In this document: piece by piece, positions 1-11,964 of the stretch | Position numbering within the stretch: the first letter of the stretch is position 1 | How the letters are laid out: the number at the start of each line of letters is the position of its first letter | DNA from: Gnetum montanum | Taxonomy: Eukaryota; Streptophyta; Gnetopsida; Gnetales; Gnetaceae | NCBI GenBank assembly: GCA_015680685.1 | Contig: MNCI01026483.1 | Span: 173,659 to 237,658, forward strand | DNA: 64,000 bases | Direction: 5' to 3' | Translations under genes and position numbers: made by a program | Notes under the pieces: model-generated | Database searches by the model: none | What the model was told of the DNA's origin: nothing | What the model saw: only the letters and a program-made list of their open reading frames with translations

Positions 1-352
1 AGCAAAGTAGACATGTAATTCAACAACTTCCATGGCCAATTCTTGGTTTTGTGCTTGAGCTATTTTAAGTTGCCCTTCTAGGATAATATAGTTTTCCTTT
101 GCCTTGAACAGCTCCAATTGCATTGTAGTAATGCTGTCTAGAAAATCAAAGATGTTTACAATCCATTACCAAATTCCCACCAGTTGGTCCAAAAACTCTT
201 CATGTTGGGCTACACTCAATCTTTTGCTGATAATTCCTATGGACATATGCACATCTCAAATTGTAGATATGTCTAGTATAGGCATCACATGTGCATTAAG
301 TGCTTTTGTGATTTGGTTAGCGTGGTTTTAGGGTACTTTGCCTCTATTTGAT
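1..352 (-). pseudogene. Element E extra ORF, coiled-coil part (downstream fragment)
   Basis: Read on the minus strand, this stretch gives a degenerate, mostly alpha-helical frame rich in Glu, Leu, Lys and Gln (for example FLDSITTMQLELFKAKE) with several stops. It lines up with the corresponding part of the extra ORF of element F near 48700-48950 (shared pattern: VMPI..., then HE..LD.L..I, then a coiled coil). The upstream part of the same ORF lies at 37926-38921, on the far side of element A. About 700 bp present in the F copy between the two parts is absent here, so a deletion accompanied or followed the insertion of A. Function is unknown; the ORF continues beyond the left edge of the window. 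Confidence 0.6.
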
Positions 353-1889
353 TGAACTAGGGACGGCGTGGTTAGCCAAAATGTAAGTGCTGATGTTGTG
401 AAATAATGTAAGTGTTCTAATGGTATTTTTGGTAGTACCGAGGCTAACTAAGCTTGAGTGTAACAAGGTTTCTTAGCATGAGAATGATGGTGTAAATATG
501 AAAATGCATGCCAAAAATAGCAAAAAATGTGAACGTGATACTGAATGCCAAAGAAAATGCTTAAAAGATAACAAAGTTTGAGAGAGAGAAAGAATGGCAA
601 CACCATAGACGAGGCAAGCATAGCAATTACAAATGAGAATTGAAGAGGTACGCGGTGTATAGATAGGCACAGTAGCAATGTAGCCATAGTCTTTGGGGTG
701 TCTCAAGGTGAAGACTGATGTCCACTACGAAGTCTGTGCCTATTAGGTTAGCTTCTGTGGTGTCTTATGGGCTACGATGCGTTACTATGCTGAATGGGAT
801 GCAAAGGTGTTGCCAAGATGTTGATACGCTCTAGTATTTGAGGTGCTCAAGGTGCCTTGGGTACTAAGTGGTACTATAAAAATGTGAACTACTATTTAAA
901 TTTGCCAACCCCTAGAGTGTGGAATGTGGGGGTATTTATAGGGTTAGGGTTAGAGTGAAGTGTAGATTAAGTGCCACATGGCAAAGGGGGTAGGTGGGGC
1001 TATGTTGACGTTTGTTATGCTCCTCTTGGAGTAATAGGTGCTACACTTTGGTATGCTTTACTAGACCCCAAGAGACTGCCAAATTGTGACTACGTTGCCA
1101 AGATTGCATATGCCAAAGTTGAAAAATACCACAATGTACATGCAAACAATGCAAAATAGTGCAATTTGGAGGCTACGCTATGGGACTATGTTCTCCCCTC
1201 TTTCAAGTGGGATCAAGTCTAGGTACAATTTTGGGACAAGCATGCAAAGAAAGTGCAAGTTGTTGATCTTTCTTGCTATAGGAATTCTAAAGTTGGAATG
1301 AAGGCTTGTGTTGCGCTCTAGAAGCTTTTGGAGGTAGTTATGTGCTGCTACACTAGCCACACTCTGGAGCGTAGCCCAATAGTTAGGAAAATTTTGCAAA
1401 AACCTGAGGTCTAGCATTGCTACACTTGCAATGCTCATGAGCAGAGTAGGAAGGGATAGGGTGTAGCATGGACACTTGGAAAAATGTGGTAAAAATTACA
1501 ATCCTATATGCTCTGGAGCATAGTAGAAGGGGTAGCCTTAGGAGTTAGAAAATCTACCAAACTATTTCTTCCATTCTAAGCTAGCTTGACAACTTTTGGC
1601 TTGACACATGCAAACTGGTTACCAGAGTGTTCCTATGATTGTTATGTTCAAGAGTATAGTAGGAGGAATGGGAGTGTAGTAGGACACTTAGAACAATTTC
1701 CTTGATCATTGTTGATACTTAGAAAATTTTGCAAACGTGGTTCTATGCTACATGCTACACTGGCTACGCTCTAGAGTGTAGCCCTAGTAATGGGATCATG
1801 GGCCAAACACTTAGCAAAAATTTGCTTGGTGTTGACACTTAGAAAAATCTATCATTGAGATGCTATCACTTGAATTTGGTGGTGTTTCA
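353..1889 (-). repeat. Element A 3' LTR, truncated at its outer end
   Basis: Homologous to 36546-37925. The inner edge ends in TGTTTCA (TG..CA rule, minus-strand LTR start TGAAACACC) followed at once by the polypurine tract. The outer about 170 bp, present in the other LTR (36373-36545), are missing and position 352/353 joins straight to element E sequence, which marks a deletion. It keeps a block near 1370-1540 that the other LTR has lost. A minus-strand TATA (CTATAAATA) lies at 933-941. It contains several copies of a palindrome-like motif, GCTACRCTC-YR-GAGYGTAGC, for example near 1345-1375 and 1755-1785. Confidence 0.85.
933..941 (-). promoter_or_regulatory. TATA box of element A 3' LTR
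   Basis: CTATAAATA on the minus strand, at the same place as in the other LTR (37117-37125). Confidence 0.65.
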
Positions 1890-1903
1890 TTGGCTCCTCT
1901 TTG
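1890..1903 (-). other. Element A polypurine tract
   Basis: The minus strand reads CAAAGAGGAGCCAA directly before the LTR start TGAAACACC. Element B has the near-identical CAAAGAGGGGCCAA at the same place. This primes plus-strand DNA synthesis and fixes the element's orientation. Confidence 0.8.
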
Positions 1904-3490
1904 TCGACGTTTGGAGGAGTGGCCCAAGAGACATCGACAAAGAACCTAAAATAGTACAATAGTCACTACATCAACAGTGCTCATTGGTACCCAACTAGAT
2001 GGTTCTTCGTTAGGCTTAAGAGTGCTAAAGGTAATGGCATGCTATAGGTAATGGATGTAGGGAATTGGCTTGGGATAAATAGTGTATCATGCTACAAGAT
2101 GCAGAGTTAGCATAGCTAACCATGATCATTGCACCAGGGTGGCTTGTCACCAAAATGATGACCTCTCATCGAAGTGCTTGTGAAAGAGCCATAACCCATA
2201 GCACTAGAATGGCTTACCCCTAAGATGTTGACCTCTATTCGGAGTGCTTATAAGAAGGCCGATGCAAATTCAGGGTTAGACCGATTGCCGAAGTGCAGCT
2301 TTGCTAGATTTTATGTGGGAACATGTTTTATCCCCCTCTTTTTTTTTGAGTTTTATGATTTTTTGCTTTTTTCTTGGGAAAATTATATTTGCAAGATGCT
2401 TATCATCAAGTGGATTGTGTGCCACTTAATGAGCTTTACTTAGAAGAAACTACATCACATCTATAGGATAGGTGTTTCCTCCCTAGGATGAGTTGCCTAA
2501 CATCCACTTGGACTTGAATAGCTCATAAAGGCTCCCCATGGGATGAGTTGTGTTATGTCTATCATGGATTCTATGGTCGACTAAAAGAAGGATGCCATGT
2601 GCATTGGAGAAGCTGGCAGGGAAGGCAAAAGAATGTAAGGTAAAGGGGTGAATGTAAGTAGGCTACGATAGGATAGTAAGGATGTGCACTATTGAGTGTC
2701 TTGGTGAGTCCAACCAAGCACATTAAAGCAATGTGGTGCCTTGCTGCTATGATGAAACATGCCTTTGAATGATCACCTATGGGGCATCATCCTACAAACA
2801 TAATGCATAGAAAACAAGAAAATAACCACACAACATGAGATAAGAGCAAATTGCTAGTTGTGAAGGTGTTGTAAGTGCCACAAGTGTTAGACCAGTTGCA
2901 AGAGGTTGAAATGCCAAAGTAGGAAGGCCAGTGTAGGTGTTAGAATTAGAAGGCTACAAAAGCTCTAGCAACCACACTAGAAATGAGCACCCCAAAGAGG
3001 GCAGTAAGGTAGCCTATGGTGATGACAACATAGTTGCTCAAGACTCGACACCAAGGATAGAAGCTTGGAAATCCAACAAAATGGTAGGGAGTCAAGCTAC
3101 TGGATGCACTTCCAAGCCCAAGCAATGGTAAGGGCTAGAGGATGGCAGTGCTATGGCAAGGCCATAGTATTGTTGGGAATCTAGTAGGTGGTGTTGACGG
3201 TGAGAGCTCCAACTAATAATAAAATACCCAAGGTCGACAAAGCTGTTGGCATGGCTTGGGGGAAATATGATTGGTGATGATGGCAGTAGCTCTAGAAGGT
3301 TAGCAAAATGCTTGAGGGCATCTCTAGAGGATCAACAAAATGCCAAGGGTGTTAACATTGCAAATGTTCCAGAGGTTTTTTCTTGACAACGTGAACTCCA
3401 TTCTAGAACTATAACACCCTACCCCACCTTGTCCATGAGGCACAGGTGGATGACAGAGGATCAGAAGTATTCAAGCTTGCTTGTTCATAG
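1904..3490. other. Element A 3' spacer, no supported gene
   Basis: Untranslated region between the tandem repeats and the PPT. Only short ORFs without recognisable domains; purine-rich stretches with repeated GCCAAG, CTACAAAA and AATGCC words. Element B has a shorter, about 1 kb spacer at the same place (13312-14280). Confidence 0.5.
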
Positions 3491-3494
3491 AACT

Positions 3495-4060
3495 ATGCAT
3501 GCTAAACTAGAAACCTCATTTCAAGTCCTAGTAGACTACATGCTATGCTAGTTTAATGTCCTAGCAGATTGTGAACCTAGTTTAAGGTCTTGATAGACTG
3601 TGATGTGCTAGTTTAAGGTCCTACTAGACCATGGTGCGCTAGTTTATAGTCCTAGCAAACTACTATGTCCTAATTTAACGTTGTAGTGGATCGTGGATGT
3701 TGTGCCAGTTTAACATCATAGTGCAAGGATGAGTTGTGCTAGTTTATAACCATCACAGACTATGCTGTGGATGCCAGTTTTTAGCATCATGGCCCAAGGA
3801 TGAGCTATGCCAGTTTATAGTACTAGCAAACTCTGTTGTGATAGTTTAACATCATAGCAGATGGGTGTGCTAGTTTCACGTCATAGTAGATGAGTGCTGT
3901 GGATGCCAGTTTAACATCATAGCCCAACGATTCTCCGTGCTAGTTTAATGTCATAGTGGATGCTCTATTCTAGTTTATAGTCATAGTAGACTATTTGTGC
4001 CAGTCTAATGTCATAGCAGACGCTTTGTGCCAATTTAACATCATAGCGGATGCATGCTTA
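3495..4060. repeat. Degenerate tandem array, AGTTTAAYGTCATAGYRGAC family
   Basis: About fourteen units of roughly 35-50 bp with the core CTAGTTTAA-GTC-TAGCAGA, diverged by substitution and by spacer length. The same core occurs in B at 14285-14715, 18305-18360 and 23090-23390, and in A at 9235-9295 and 31725-32085, always between coding modules. Confidence 0.8.
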
Positions 4061-4084
4061 CCTTGCTTTCATTGATGTGGTATT

Positions 4085-4247
4085 GCATTTTAGGCATATT
4101 AGGCTTCAGGTATGAATAGTTGACTAGATTGGAAAACTCATTGCGATTTAGATTAGCAAGCTTGAATGCTCCATTATCATAGGCCTTGGTGACCAGAAAG
4201 GCCCTTCCTAGTTGGATAAGAATGTACCTATGGGTTCATGAATAGCC
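4085..4247 (-). pseudogene. Element A integrase C-terminal tail
   Basis: Aligns with the end of element B integrase (14735-14905), which carries the GPY/F-type region (NWEGPYLVIKAF). It is separated from the rest of A integrase by the solo LTR at 4253-5816; joining 4252 to 5822 restores collinearity with B. Stops are frequent. Confidence 0.65.
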
Positions 4248-4878
4248 TTGAGTGAAACACTGTGGAAATTGCTAATCGGCCTCAGGCAAAGATTCGCGAT
4301 TTGGGCGGAAGTTTGCGACAATAATCTAGAAGACAGAACAAAGCAAAGAGGCACACAACATCAAGTCTCTGAGTTTCTCACAGATTTTAACCTTACTTTG
4401 TTTTCTCTCTTTACGCTACATTACACAACATAGCGTAGTGTCGCTCAGCATAACTCTGTTTAGCGTAGCCCGATATCAGAAAGTAACTTACTTCAGCAAT
4501 TTTGACGAAGTTTAAAGTTTAAAACTTGTCGCATATTTGGCTAAGTCTTTTGCTCAGGGCCAAGTTTATGCTTCGTTACACAGAGCAGCGTAATGAGCTT
4601 CAAAGAAGATAAAGTCAAAGTATAAGGAAGAGCCGCAGATTGATTTCTTTTCTTTGCAGATTGGTCGCTTTACGCTTATTATGCTACGCAGCGTGGACAA
4701 GCGTAATTCGTTGTAAAGTTGACCATTTTTATGCTCTATTTTGCTTTGTGGTGTAAATAAGCGTAAAACAGCTAGCATCAACTACTCCCATGCTCTATTA
4801 CGCTCTGCCACGCGATGCAGCGTAACAAGTGTAATACAACGTAAAGCCGGCTAAAGCAGTTATGCATCTGCTATCCAC

Positions 4879-4910
4879 ACGCACAATACGCTGATGAGCA
4901 TATTGTGCGT
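4879..4910. repeat. Inverted repeat in solo LTR C
   Basis: Two 14-bp arms, ACGCACAATACGCT (4879-4892) and AGCATATTGTGCGT (4897-4910), pair with one mismatch around a 4-nt loop (GATG). It lies about 170 bp upstream of the TATA box. Confidence 0.8.
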
Positions 4911-5078
4911 AATCATGAAGCAGCTTTGGCAAAAGTGTTGACAGCGTACGTTGCCCCTTCTCTCAGAAATGTGACATGACAGGGCCAGTTTCAACATAAA
5001 GTTTACCAAGTCAACAGTATTTTGAAGGTTCGAGACACATGTCATCAGGGCCGTGCCTTCTCCACATGTTGTCGAACT

Positions 5079-5086
5079 TATAAATA
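5079..5086 (+). promoter_or_regulatory. TATA box of solo LTR C
   Basis: TATAAATA on the plus strand in a 1.56-kb LTR, with U3-type CpG-containing repeats upstream. Confidence 0.65.
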
Positions 5087-5821
5087 CTCCAGTTGATGAA
5101 GAAACAAGGGGGGCATCTTTGACTTTTGGCAATTATCACCTTCAAGCAAAGACAGCTGACATTTTGAGCATTGACAGCAGGAGCGATCAGTCCTTTGGCG
5201 AAAAATACAGCTCTCTCTATTGGTGATCATTGGCAGTTCAAGCAGAGACTACCAAAGGCAAAAGGAGTATATCAGAGATCGAGAGATCATCTGGTGTGGT
5301 TTGTAAGGTTTATTGATCAGAAACATTTGATCGATAGATGTCAGAGCTTGACCTTCATTGCATCCCATCTCTGGCTTACGAGGTAGATCGAACTCCATTC
5401 TGTACTCCTTGTTAAACAATTGTCTTGTTATTTTGTGTATACTTCGTGTAAGATAAGCAAATTGTTCCATTAGAACTTTCTATACAATATACTCAGTTTT
5501 CGGGTCAAAGCATAGATCTTGGAATTGCGCATTTTCTTAAGTCCGATCCCTCTTGTTGTGTTGACGTTGTCATTATTCCAATTTATCTACATTGTTTTCT
5601 ACTCCTTTTACGATTCATCAAATCAAATCATTTCGCGGAATATTTATAATATCCGTTAATTTACTGATTGAGTAAGTCCCTGTCTAATCGACAAGACCGT
5701 TCAGGGCACTGCGGATTCGTTTTCTCCAGCACAGCCCTCGCACGGATCCGTGGTTAAGACTGTGTACACAGATTTTGTTGGTATTTTTCCAGCTGCCGAT
5801 ATTTTCCATCGTTACATTGAG

Positions 5822-8800
5822 GACTAAGTTCCCCCTCCTGATTGGACATTAATGCTAATTATGGTGGTGCTTTTAATATTAATTTTCTTGATACCATTTG
5901 ATACGGTCAAGTGATTACATGCGCTCCTCCTCTATAGAGTTGAGGTCAATGATTCTCAACTCATTGTTCTGAGCCTTATAAATGTAGCTTGAAAGGATCA
6001 CATGGAGTGATGGGACCTGCAATTCAAGAGGAAAAATGGCTTCAGACCCATACAAAAGGCTATATGGAATCTTACCTATTGCTATTCTATGCATTGTGCG
6101 ATAGGCCCATAGTGCGCAGACTAGTTACTCATGCCATCATCGTTTGTTACTACTAAGCATCTTCTTCAAAAGGTTGATGAAGACTTTGTTTGTAGCCTTT
6201 GCCTAGCCATTCACTTGTGGGTAGTATGGTGAAGAGAAGGAATGCTTGATGTTGAGGTATTCGTAGAAGGCTTTGGTCTCTGCATTGCTAAACTATGACT
6301 CGTCGTTTGTGACTATAGTCATGGGTAGGCCAAATCGGGTCACTATATTGTCAAGGATGAATTTGCAAACTTGTGGTGATGTTGTCTTCCTAAGGGGAAT
6401 AACTTCAATCCATTTGGTAAAGTATTTAGTTGCAGTTATGATGAATTTATGTCCTACAAATGACTTAGGTGTGATGGGCCCTATGATATCTAGCACCCAA
6501 CATTGGAACGACCACGTGATCTACGTGGTGTTTAGTTTAGTGGGTGGCACATGCATTAAGTTGCCATGCTATTGAGACACATCGCATGTCTTGACCTTGG
6601 AAACACAATCATGCTTCATGTAAGGCCAATAGTAGCCTAAGTGTCTGATTTTCAATGCCATTACCCTAGGTGCTATGTGGTCCCCACATTGTCCCTTGTG
6701 AACTTGATCAACAATTGTTTGTGCTTCATTGTTGTTAATGTAGGTCAGCAATATATCATCATAGGATCATAGGCTCACCCTATTGAAGGTAGGCCTTAAT
6801 GTCATTGTACCATTCTTGTGCATGAGCTATGCTTGTTGTGGCTATAGATGAAATGTCAATTACTTGTGTGATGGGCTTAGTGCAATTTTTTATTGAAGTG
6901 GGTAAGACATGAAACATGTTAGGTGCAATGCTTAAGGCTAATGCAACTAATGCATCGGTAATGGCATTCTTGTTGTAGGGTTTGTGTTGGATATCTATAG
7001 TTGCAAACCATTGGAGCAAGTGTTTTTCCAAGTTACACTAGGATTGTAAATGTTGTGCTTTACAAGTGTAAACCTTTGTACCTTGGTTGATGACTAACTA
7101 CAAATGGCCTTGGATTGCTATGTTTTGGATTCCTAGGTCATGGGCTACTAAGATACCTCTAAGGAGACCTTCATACTCTACTACATTGTTGGTGTATGGA
7201 AATGCAAAGTGATAAGTGAAGAGTTGAATCTCCCTAGAGGGAAACAAGATTATGGTAGTGACACTACCCCCTTGAGAGGTTGAAGCATCATCGAAATGTA
7301 AGATTACCTCAAAGTTTGTAGGTACTTGGCTTATGCTGCTAACATGCTCATCTAGGAATTTTGGGTCTATCATTGCTTGATTATTTATTAGTGAAGCTAT
7401 TAGTTGTGCTACTATTGCTTGACCTTTAGTTGATGCTTGTGCTATGTAGTGTAGGTCAAACTTCATGGTTATTGCTTTCCACCATGCACTTTGACTACTT
7501 TCATAAATGTTTGCGATGATTTCCCAGAGTACATTGCTTTTGTAGATGATGTTTACCTAACTAGGGAAAAGATAATGCCTTTACTTCTTAAGCACAAAGA
7601 CTAAGGTGAGGCAGTTCTTTTTCACATCATTGTATTTTGCTTCATGCCAATAATGCATGGCTTAGGTAGTATACAAGGACCTCTGAGCCATTGTCTCACT
7701 TTTGGTAAGTAGAGAAGCGATGGATGCATCAAAAGTTGCAAGGTAGATGTAAAAATGTTTATCTACTTATGGAGGGTAGACTGTTGGAAGCTAAGCCAAC
7801 TCTTGTTTGAGGTTGTCAAATGCCTCTTGGCATTGAGATGTCCACTTGAAGTGGACTCCTTTTGTGAGTAAATGTTGCATTGGCTATAGCTTATCAATTA
7901 ACTTTATGATAAACCGACATATGAATTGTAGTTTGCCTTGTAACCCATGTAGCTCCTTGAGGTTAGTTGGTGGTGCTAAGTTAATGATGGCCTTAACCTT
8001 ATCAGGGTCTATGCATATACCTATTTCTAATACCACAAAGCCTAGTATGTGACCCATATTGATGTTGAAGACACACTTCTTAGGATTTAGCCTAAGGTCA
8101 TGTCTAAGGCAATGTTTGAGTGCATAGTCTAAGTCATTTGTGTGATCATGTAACAGCTTGGAGTTAATTGCTATGTCATCAACGTAGTCATTGAGCAAGT
8201 CTAACAAGTAGTTGCTGAAGATGTACATCATGGCATGTTGGCAGGTTGCTCCTGCATTCTTTAGTCCAAAAGGCATCATTGTATAGCAAAATTTATCCTA
8301 GGGGGTCATGAAGGTCATACTGAGTTGGTGCTTTAGGTTGATCCAAATTTGGTTGTATCCACAGAACTCGTCCATGAAGGACAACAAGGCATGACCAGTC
8401 ATAGTATCAACTAGTTGGTCGATGTTAGGAAATAGAAAAGCATCTTTGATGGTTACCTTGTTTAGGTCCTAAAAGTCTATGTAGATGCATATGCTTTCAT
8501 TTTTCTTAGGTACAACCATGATGTTGGAAACCTAGTTTGCATAGTTGACTACTTAGATGAAACTAGCCTAGTAGAGCTTGGTGATTTCATCATGGACTAC
8601 CAATGCCACCTTAGGCCTAACCTTATAGGCTTTCTATTTAATTTGTTTTACGTGAGGATTGAGGATGATGTTGTGCTACACTATGCAAGGATCTAGGCCT
8701 AGCATGTCCTCATAGGACTGTGTAAACATGTTGATGTTGTTGTTGAGGACTTTGATGATGCTTTGGGTGTGTTGATGCTCTAATAGGGAACTAAGTTTCA

Positions 8801-9060
8801 ATGTCTTCACCTCACCACTGAGTGTTGCTATAGGGGCTTCGATGAGGGGATCATTAGTGATGTCACTTGCCTCTAGATTAAGAGCCCTAACTAGATGGTT
8901 GGGCCAATCTAGTGGTGCTTCTAAAGATGTTACATAGTCATCACAGGCCATGGGCTGAAGGTCTAGGCATTGGGCATCGATGCATTAGATGAGGTCACTG
9001 TGAGGTTCAGTGAGGACCAAAGGTGAACAAAGATGCTTGTATGCACTTATGTTGTAATCC
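5822..9060 (-). pseudogene. Element A pol: RT, RNase H, archaeal RNase H, integrase
   Basis: Degraded polyprotein, read right to left. The pre-RT linker (8676-8951) matches element B (LSALLE, LDP.I). RT follows (about 7880-8640) with MMPFGLKNAGATC and the catalytic YVDD (near 8190). The first RNase H lies about 7500-7880. A second RNase H of the archaeal type (7098-7466) shows HFDDAST, EYEGLLRG and, in the next fragment, ITDALVALA. Integrase has its zinc-finger part (6569-6751), then LDIIGPITP with the first catalytic Asp (near 6490), TNDES for the second, and a degenerate third site. Stops and frameshifts occur throughout, so it cannot be active. It is collinear with B pol at 14735-18290. 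Confidence 0.88.
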
Positions 9061-9234
9061 TATGACATATCTTACAAAACAACTAGAAAGAATGTCAAGC
9101 TGTACCTATCTTAATAGAGTCACAATGCATAAAATGAGAAAAGCAATGTAATGAGAAAGTGCCTAAATGTGCAAAAGTATATCTAAAAAACCAAACATGT
9201 GAGTCAATTTTGCACCTTGGTAGGCCATGGATCA

Positions 9235-9295
9235 CTAATTTAAGGTCTTAGTGGACCATGATTTTCCAGTTTAAGTTCTTAGTGGACCATCATTT
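9235..9295. repeat. Two units of the AGTTTAA-GTC-AG-GGACCAT repeat
   Basis: Two consecutive units (TTTAAGGTCTTAGTGGACCATGATTTTCCAG then TTTAAGTTCTTAGTGGACCATC) between the pol start and the opposite-strand gene promoter of element A. Same family as 3495-4060 and as 18305-18360 in element B. Confidence 0.65.
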
Positions 9296-9439
9296 GTGTA
9301 AGATGCATTGGTTCAAGTACGGCAGAGAGTATCTAGAACATGGAATTGGATTGAGCATTCACTAGGCAAATAGAAAAATATTAGAAAATTTTCTAAGTTT
9401 GGGAATCATTAGGAAAATTTTAAAAATTTTTCTAACTTT

Positions 9440-9568
9440 GGTTGCTACGCTCACCCCTTACTACACTCGCTCCCTTGCTACACTCCACAAAAACCAAGGA
9501 AAATTTGCCAAAGTGTTGATGCATTAGTGTGGTAGGTGTTGCATTTAATTACCCCAGGGGGTATATAT
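9440..9568 (+). promoter_or_regulatory. Likely promoter of the element A opposite-strand gene
   Basis: A cluster of CTACRCTC half-sites (9447-9485) is followed by a plus-strand TATATAT at 9562-9568. The half-sites match those of the A LTR motif (GCTACGCTC...GAGCGTAGC). Element B has the same arrangement for its homologous gene (CpG repeats, then TATA at 18529). Confidence 0.45.
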
Positions 9569-9899
9569 GCACATTTCACCAAGGGTAAACTATCATTTTC
9601 CAAAGTGAAAATAAGAAGTTATAGAGCATAACACAATTTGAAGTAGGAGTGATAACTAGAGCATAGCAATTGGAGCATAGTAGCCAAACCATAGCACTAG
9701 GATAACACACTGTAGTAACCATCAACACCCCAGACTCACCAATGTGGAAGAGGGAAGATGAGCCTTGGAATGCTTACCATGAGATTAAGTGGAGGAGAGG
9801 AGAGTGCTGCTAACTACTAGGTATGCTTGCTACACTCGCCCCTTTTTTGCACCATTTTTTCTTCACATTTTTTTCTTGTCTAGTGTTGAGGTTTGGGCT

Positions 9900-11000
9900 C
9901 TAGCGTAGCCTGCCTTGGTAGGGATTTCTGTGGCCTTGGTTGTTGTGGATAGAAGGAGATGACATGCTCATGGGTTGTGGCTTTGCATTGATGTTTTTAC
10001 TTTTATTTGTGTTGGCATTGTGTGGAGCAAGGGTGCAATGTGCAAGCTTGAAGGTTTTTGGATTTTCTGAGTTCTTGGGCCACAACCTGTCATGGCATCT
10101 AAGAGGAGTGTGTGCGTGTAAGGCAAGGGGTTTGAGTTTTGGGACTACATGAGGGTGACACATGGGTGAAGGAGGGGTTTGCATTTTGGTGTCATTTTGA
10201 GTGGTACAACACAGGGTTCCTACAAATCTATGTTTTCTTTTGAGGGATGTGGTAGAAAATAGGGCAAAATAGCAATTTTATGGCCATGGCTAGGGTAGCC
10301 ACAACCTAGAAACGAGGGATCATGAGAACCCCCATTCCTCTTTTTTATTCATTGATGTTTTGGGGTGCATGAGATGTGGGCCATAGTGATGCAAAAGTAT
10401 GCTAGGGTTCTATCCCTTATGTTACAAAATTTTTCTTTTAAATTTTGGTGGCAAATTTATGCGTGGAACATGGCCATGAATTTCTAATTTCTAGTGTGGA
10501 GAGGAAAAAAAATGGAGATCAGGGTTAAGCCGTTATAGCTAAGAATGGTTGTAGCTGAGGGATAGGGTTTTGCTATTACTAATTTTTCATGACATAGGGA
10601 CAATGTAGGATGAGAGCAAAGGGAAGAGCTAGGTGTCATAGGGATAGGTAATTCATGGGGAAGGTTGTAGGGATAAAGAGGGGACCAAAAATATGGCCAC
10701 AAGGACGACGATCATAATGAGGGGGTGAATGGGGCCAAAGTGGTCACCAGGTCCATGGCCATGGCAAGCACTCTAGCACACACCATCAGTGTGAAATGGC
10801 ATTGGATGGTGTGGTGAAGGAGGCATGGTGCCTAGGATGATGGAGTGATGCCATGGTAGAAGTAGCACTTAGGAAAAATTTCATCCTCTAGAAGCTACGC
10901 TCCCTGTGAAGTGTAGCTAGCACTTAGGAAAAATTAGCCAATTTCTACATGTGTTGGGGTGCTATGATCCCAATAATTAGATTTTTTTTTTCAATTTACA
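9900..11000. other. Intronic stretch of the element A opposite-strand gene
   Basis: No supported gene. The ORFs here (for example 9900-10184 minus, 9940-10152 plus) are mutual shadows with no domain. At 10890-10945 the sequence GCTACGCTCCC...GTGTAGC plus CACTTAGGAAAAATT repeats words of the element A LTR. Confidence 0.4.
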
Positions 11001-11959
11001 TGGGTCATGTTCCCAGAGAGGGACAATTCAAAGTTAGAATTTTTGAAGCATCCCGAGCTATCCTACCTAGAGATAGAAAAAAAATTCAAAGGATTTGCCA
11101 AGTACAAAGGGTAAAGAATGCCAAATTATAAAGAAATGCCAAATGTACATTGTTAAAGTGTGAGAATTCTAAATGCTAGAATGCCACATGAAGCAAAAGT
11201 GCTAAATCTGTTAGAGCTTTCCAAAATGCCAAACTTGCAAATTGATCATGCAGAACCACCGAAACATGGAAATTGGGACAAAGCTAATAATGTGAGTGTA
11301 AACTGATATGCTAATGCTACGTTACTACTATACCCCAATGAGTACTAGATGCATTAAATAGGTATCGATGTCTTGTACCCGTGGGGCCCCATGGGGGACC
11401 CTAAGGACATATTTCTAAGTTATGCCATTTTAGGCTATATTTGCTAATTTTTGCTAAGTGTAAGTTAATATTTTACACCAAAATGCAATCTATTATGTGC
11501 TAACACTACATTTTTTTATTTTCTTGTAGTTGTAGAGTGCTATTGAAGCTTGTTTTAGTTGACGTGGAGCTCATTGACATTCTATCTTGCATTAGCGAGC
11601 CTTTGCCCAACATGCCTGCACCCGATATGAAGTTAGGTCATCAGGTGATGTGGTTTTGGCTAGGGGCATCCAAATTCCTAGCTTACCTGCTACAACACTT
11701 TAGTGTGATCATGTGATCACACTTGGTAGTGGAGGCTGCAAGCACCATCATTGAGACGTTATTGGCTAGGGACAACTAGGATATACTGAGATTTATGTCT
11801 AATGAGCCCATGAATGGTGGTGATTAGGTAGGTGGCCCAATACTAGGTCCCAGGAGAATTCATCCCTTAGCTAGGATCTAGAGCATGCAAGAGTTCTCTT
11901 GTTATAATTAGAGCAACACCATTTTCATTACCATGCATGTGCATACAATCTTCCAGAAC

Positions 11960-11964
11960 CCACC
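11960..11964. other. Left target-site duplication of element B (CCACC)
   Basis: CCACC at 11960-11964 is repeated at 28343-28347. Removing B and one copy restores collinearity between exon 2 of the A opposite-strand gene and its B homologue (TTCCA.AA.CC...GG..TATA). Confidence 0.92.

Larger units (their letters stand above)
4253..5816 (+). mobile_element. Solo LTR C (TSD TTGAG)
   Basis: 1,564 bp starting TGAAACAC and ending GTTACA, flanked by the exact 5-bp duplication TTGAG (4248-4252 and 5817-5821), inserted within element A integrase. No internal region, PBS or coding frame is attached, so this is a solo LTR left by LTR-LTR recombination. A plus-strand TATAAATA at 5079-5086 sets its orientation. 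The U3 upstream of the TATA is dense in GCGTA/TACGC half-sites and holds a perfect-loop hairpin at 4879-4910. It is less decayed than the surrounding element A, consistent with later arrival. Confidence 0.9.
9742..11964 (+). pseudogene. Element A opposite-strand gene, 5' part (interrupted by B)
   Basis: A tentative first exon begins at ATG 9742 and shows weak similarity to exon 1 of the B gene (GGAGGAGAG...TGCTGC). A long first intron follows (to AG at 11529), holding LTR-like motifs at 10890-10945 but no convincing gene. Exon 2 (from about 11530) matches B exon 2 clearly: the DNA for the GACGGGGCCTGCAAATTTTTGG part, then CATCATTGAG, run in parallel. The match continues up to CTTCCAGAACCCACC, where element B is inserted. 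The continuation starts at 28343. Several in-frame stops make it a pseudogene. Confidence 0.6.

Noticed and set aside
9900-10760. Possible host gene in the intron of the A antisense gene
   Set aside because: Overlapping plus and minus ORFs without motifs, and LTR-like words nearby; most likely non-coding element DNA.
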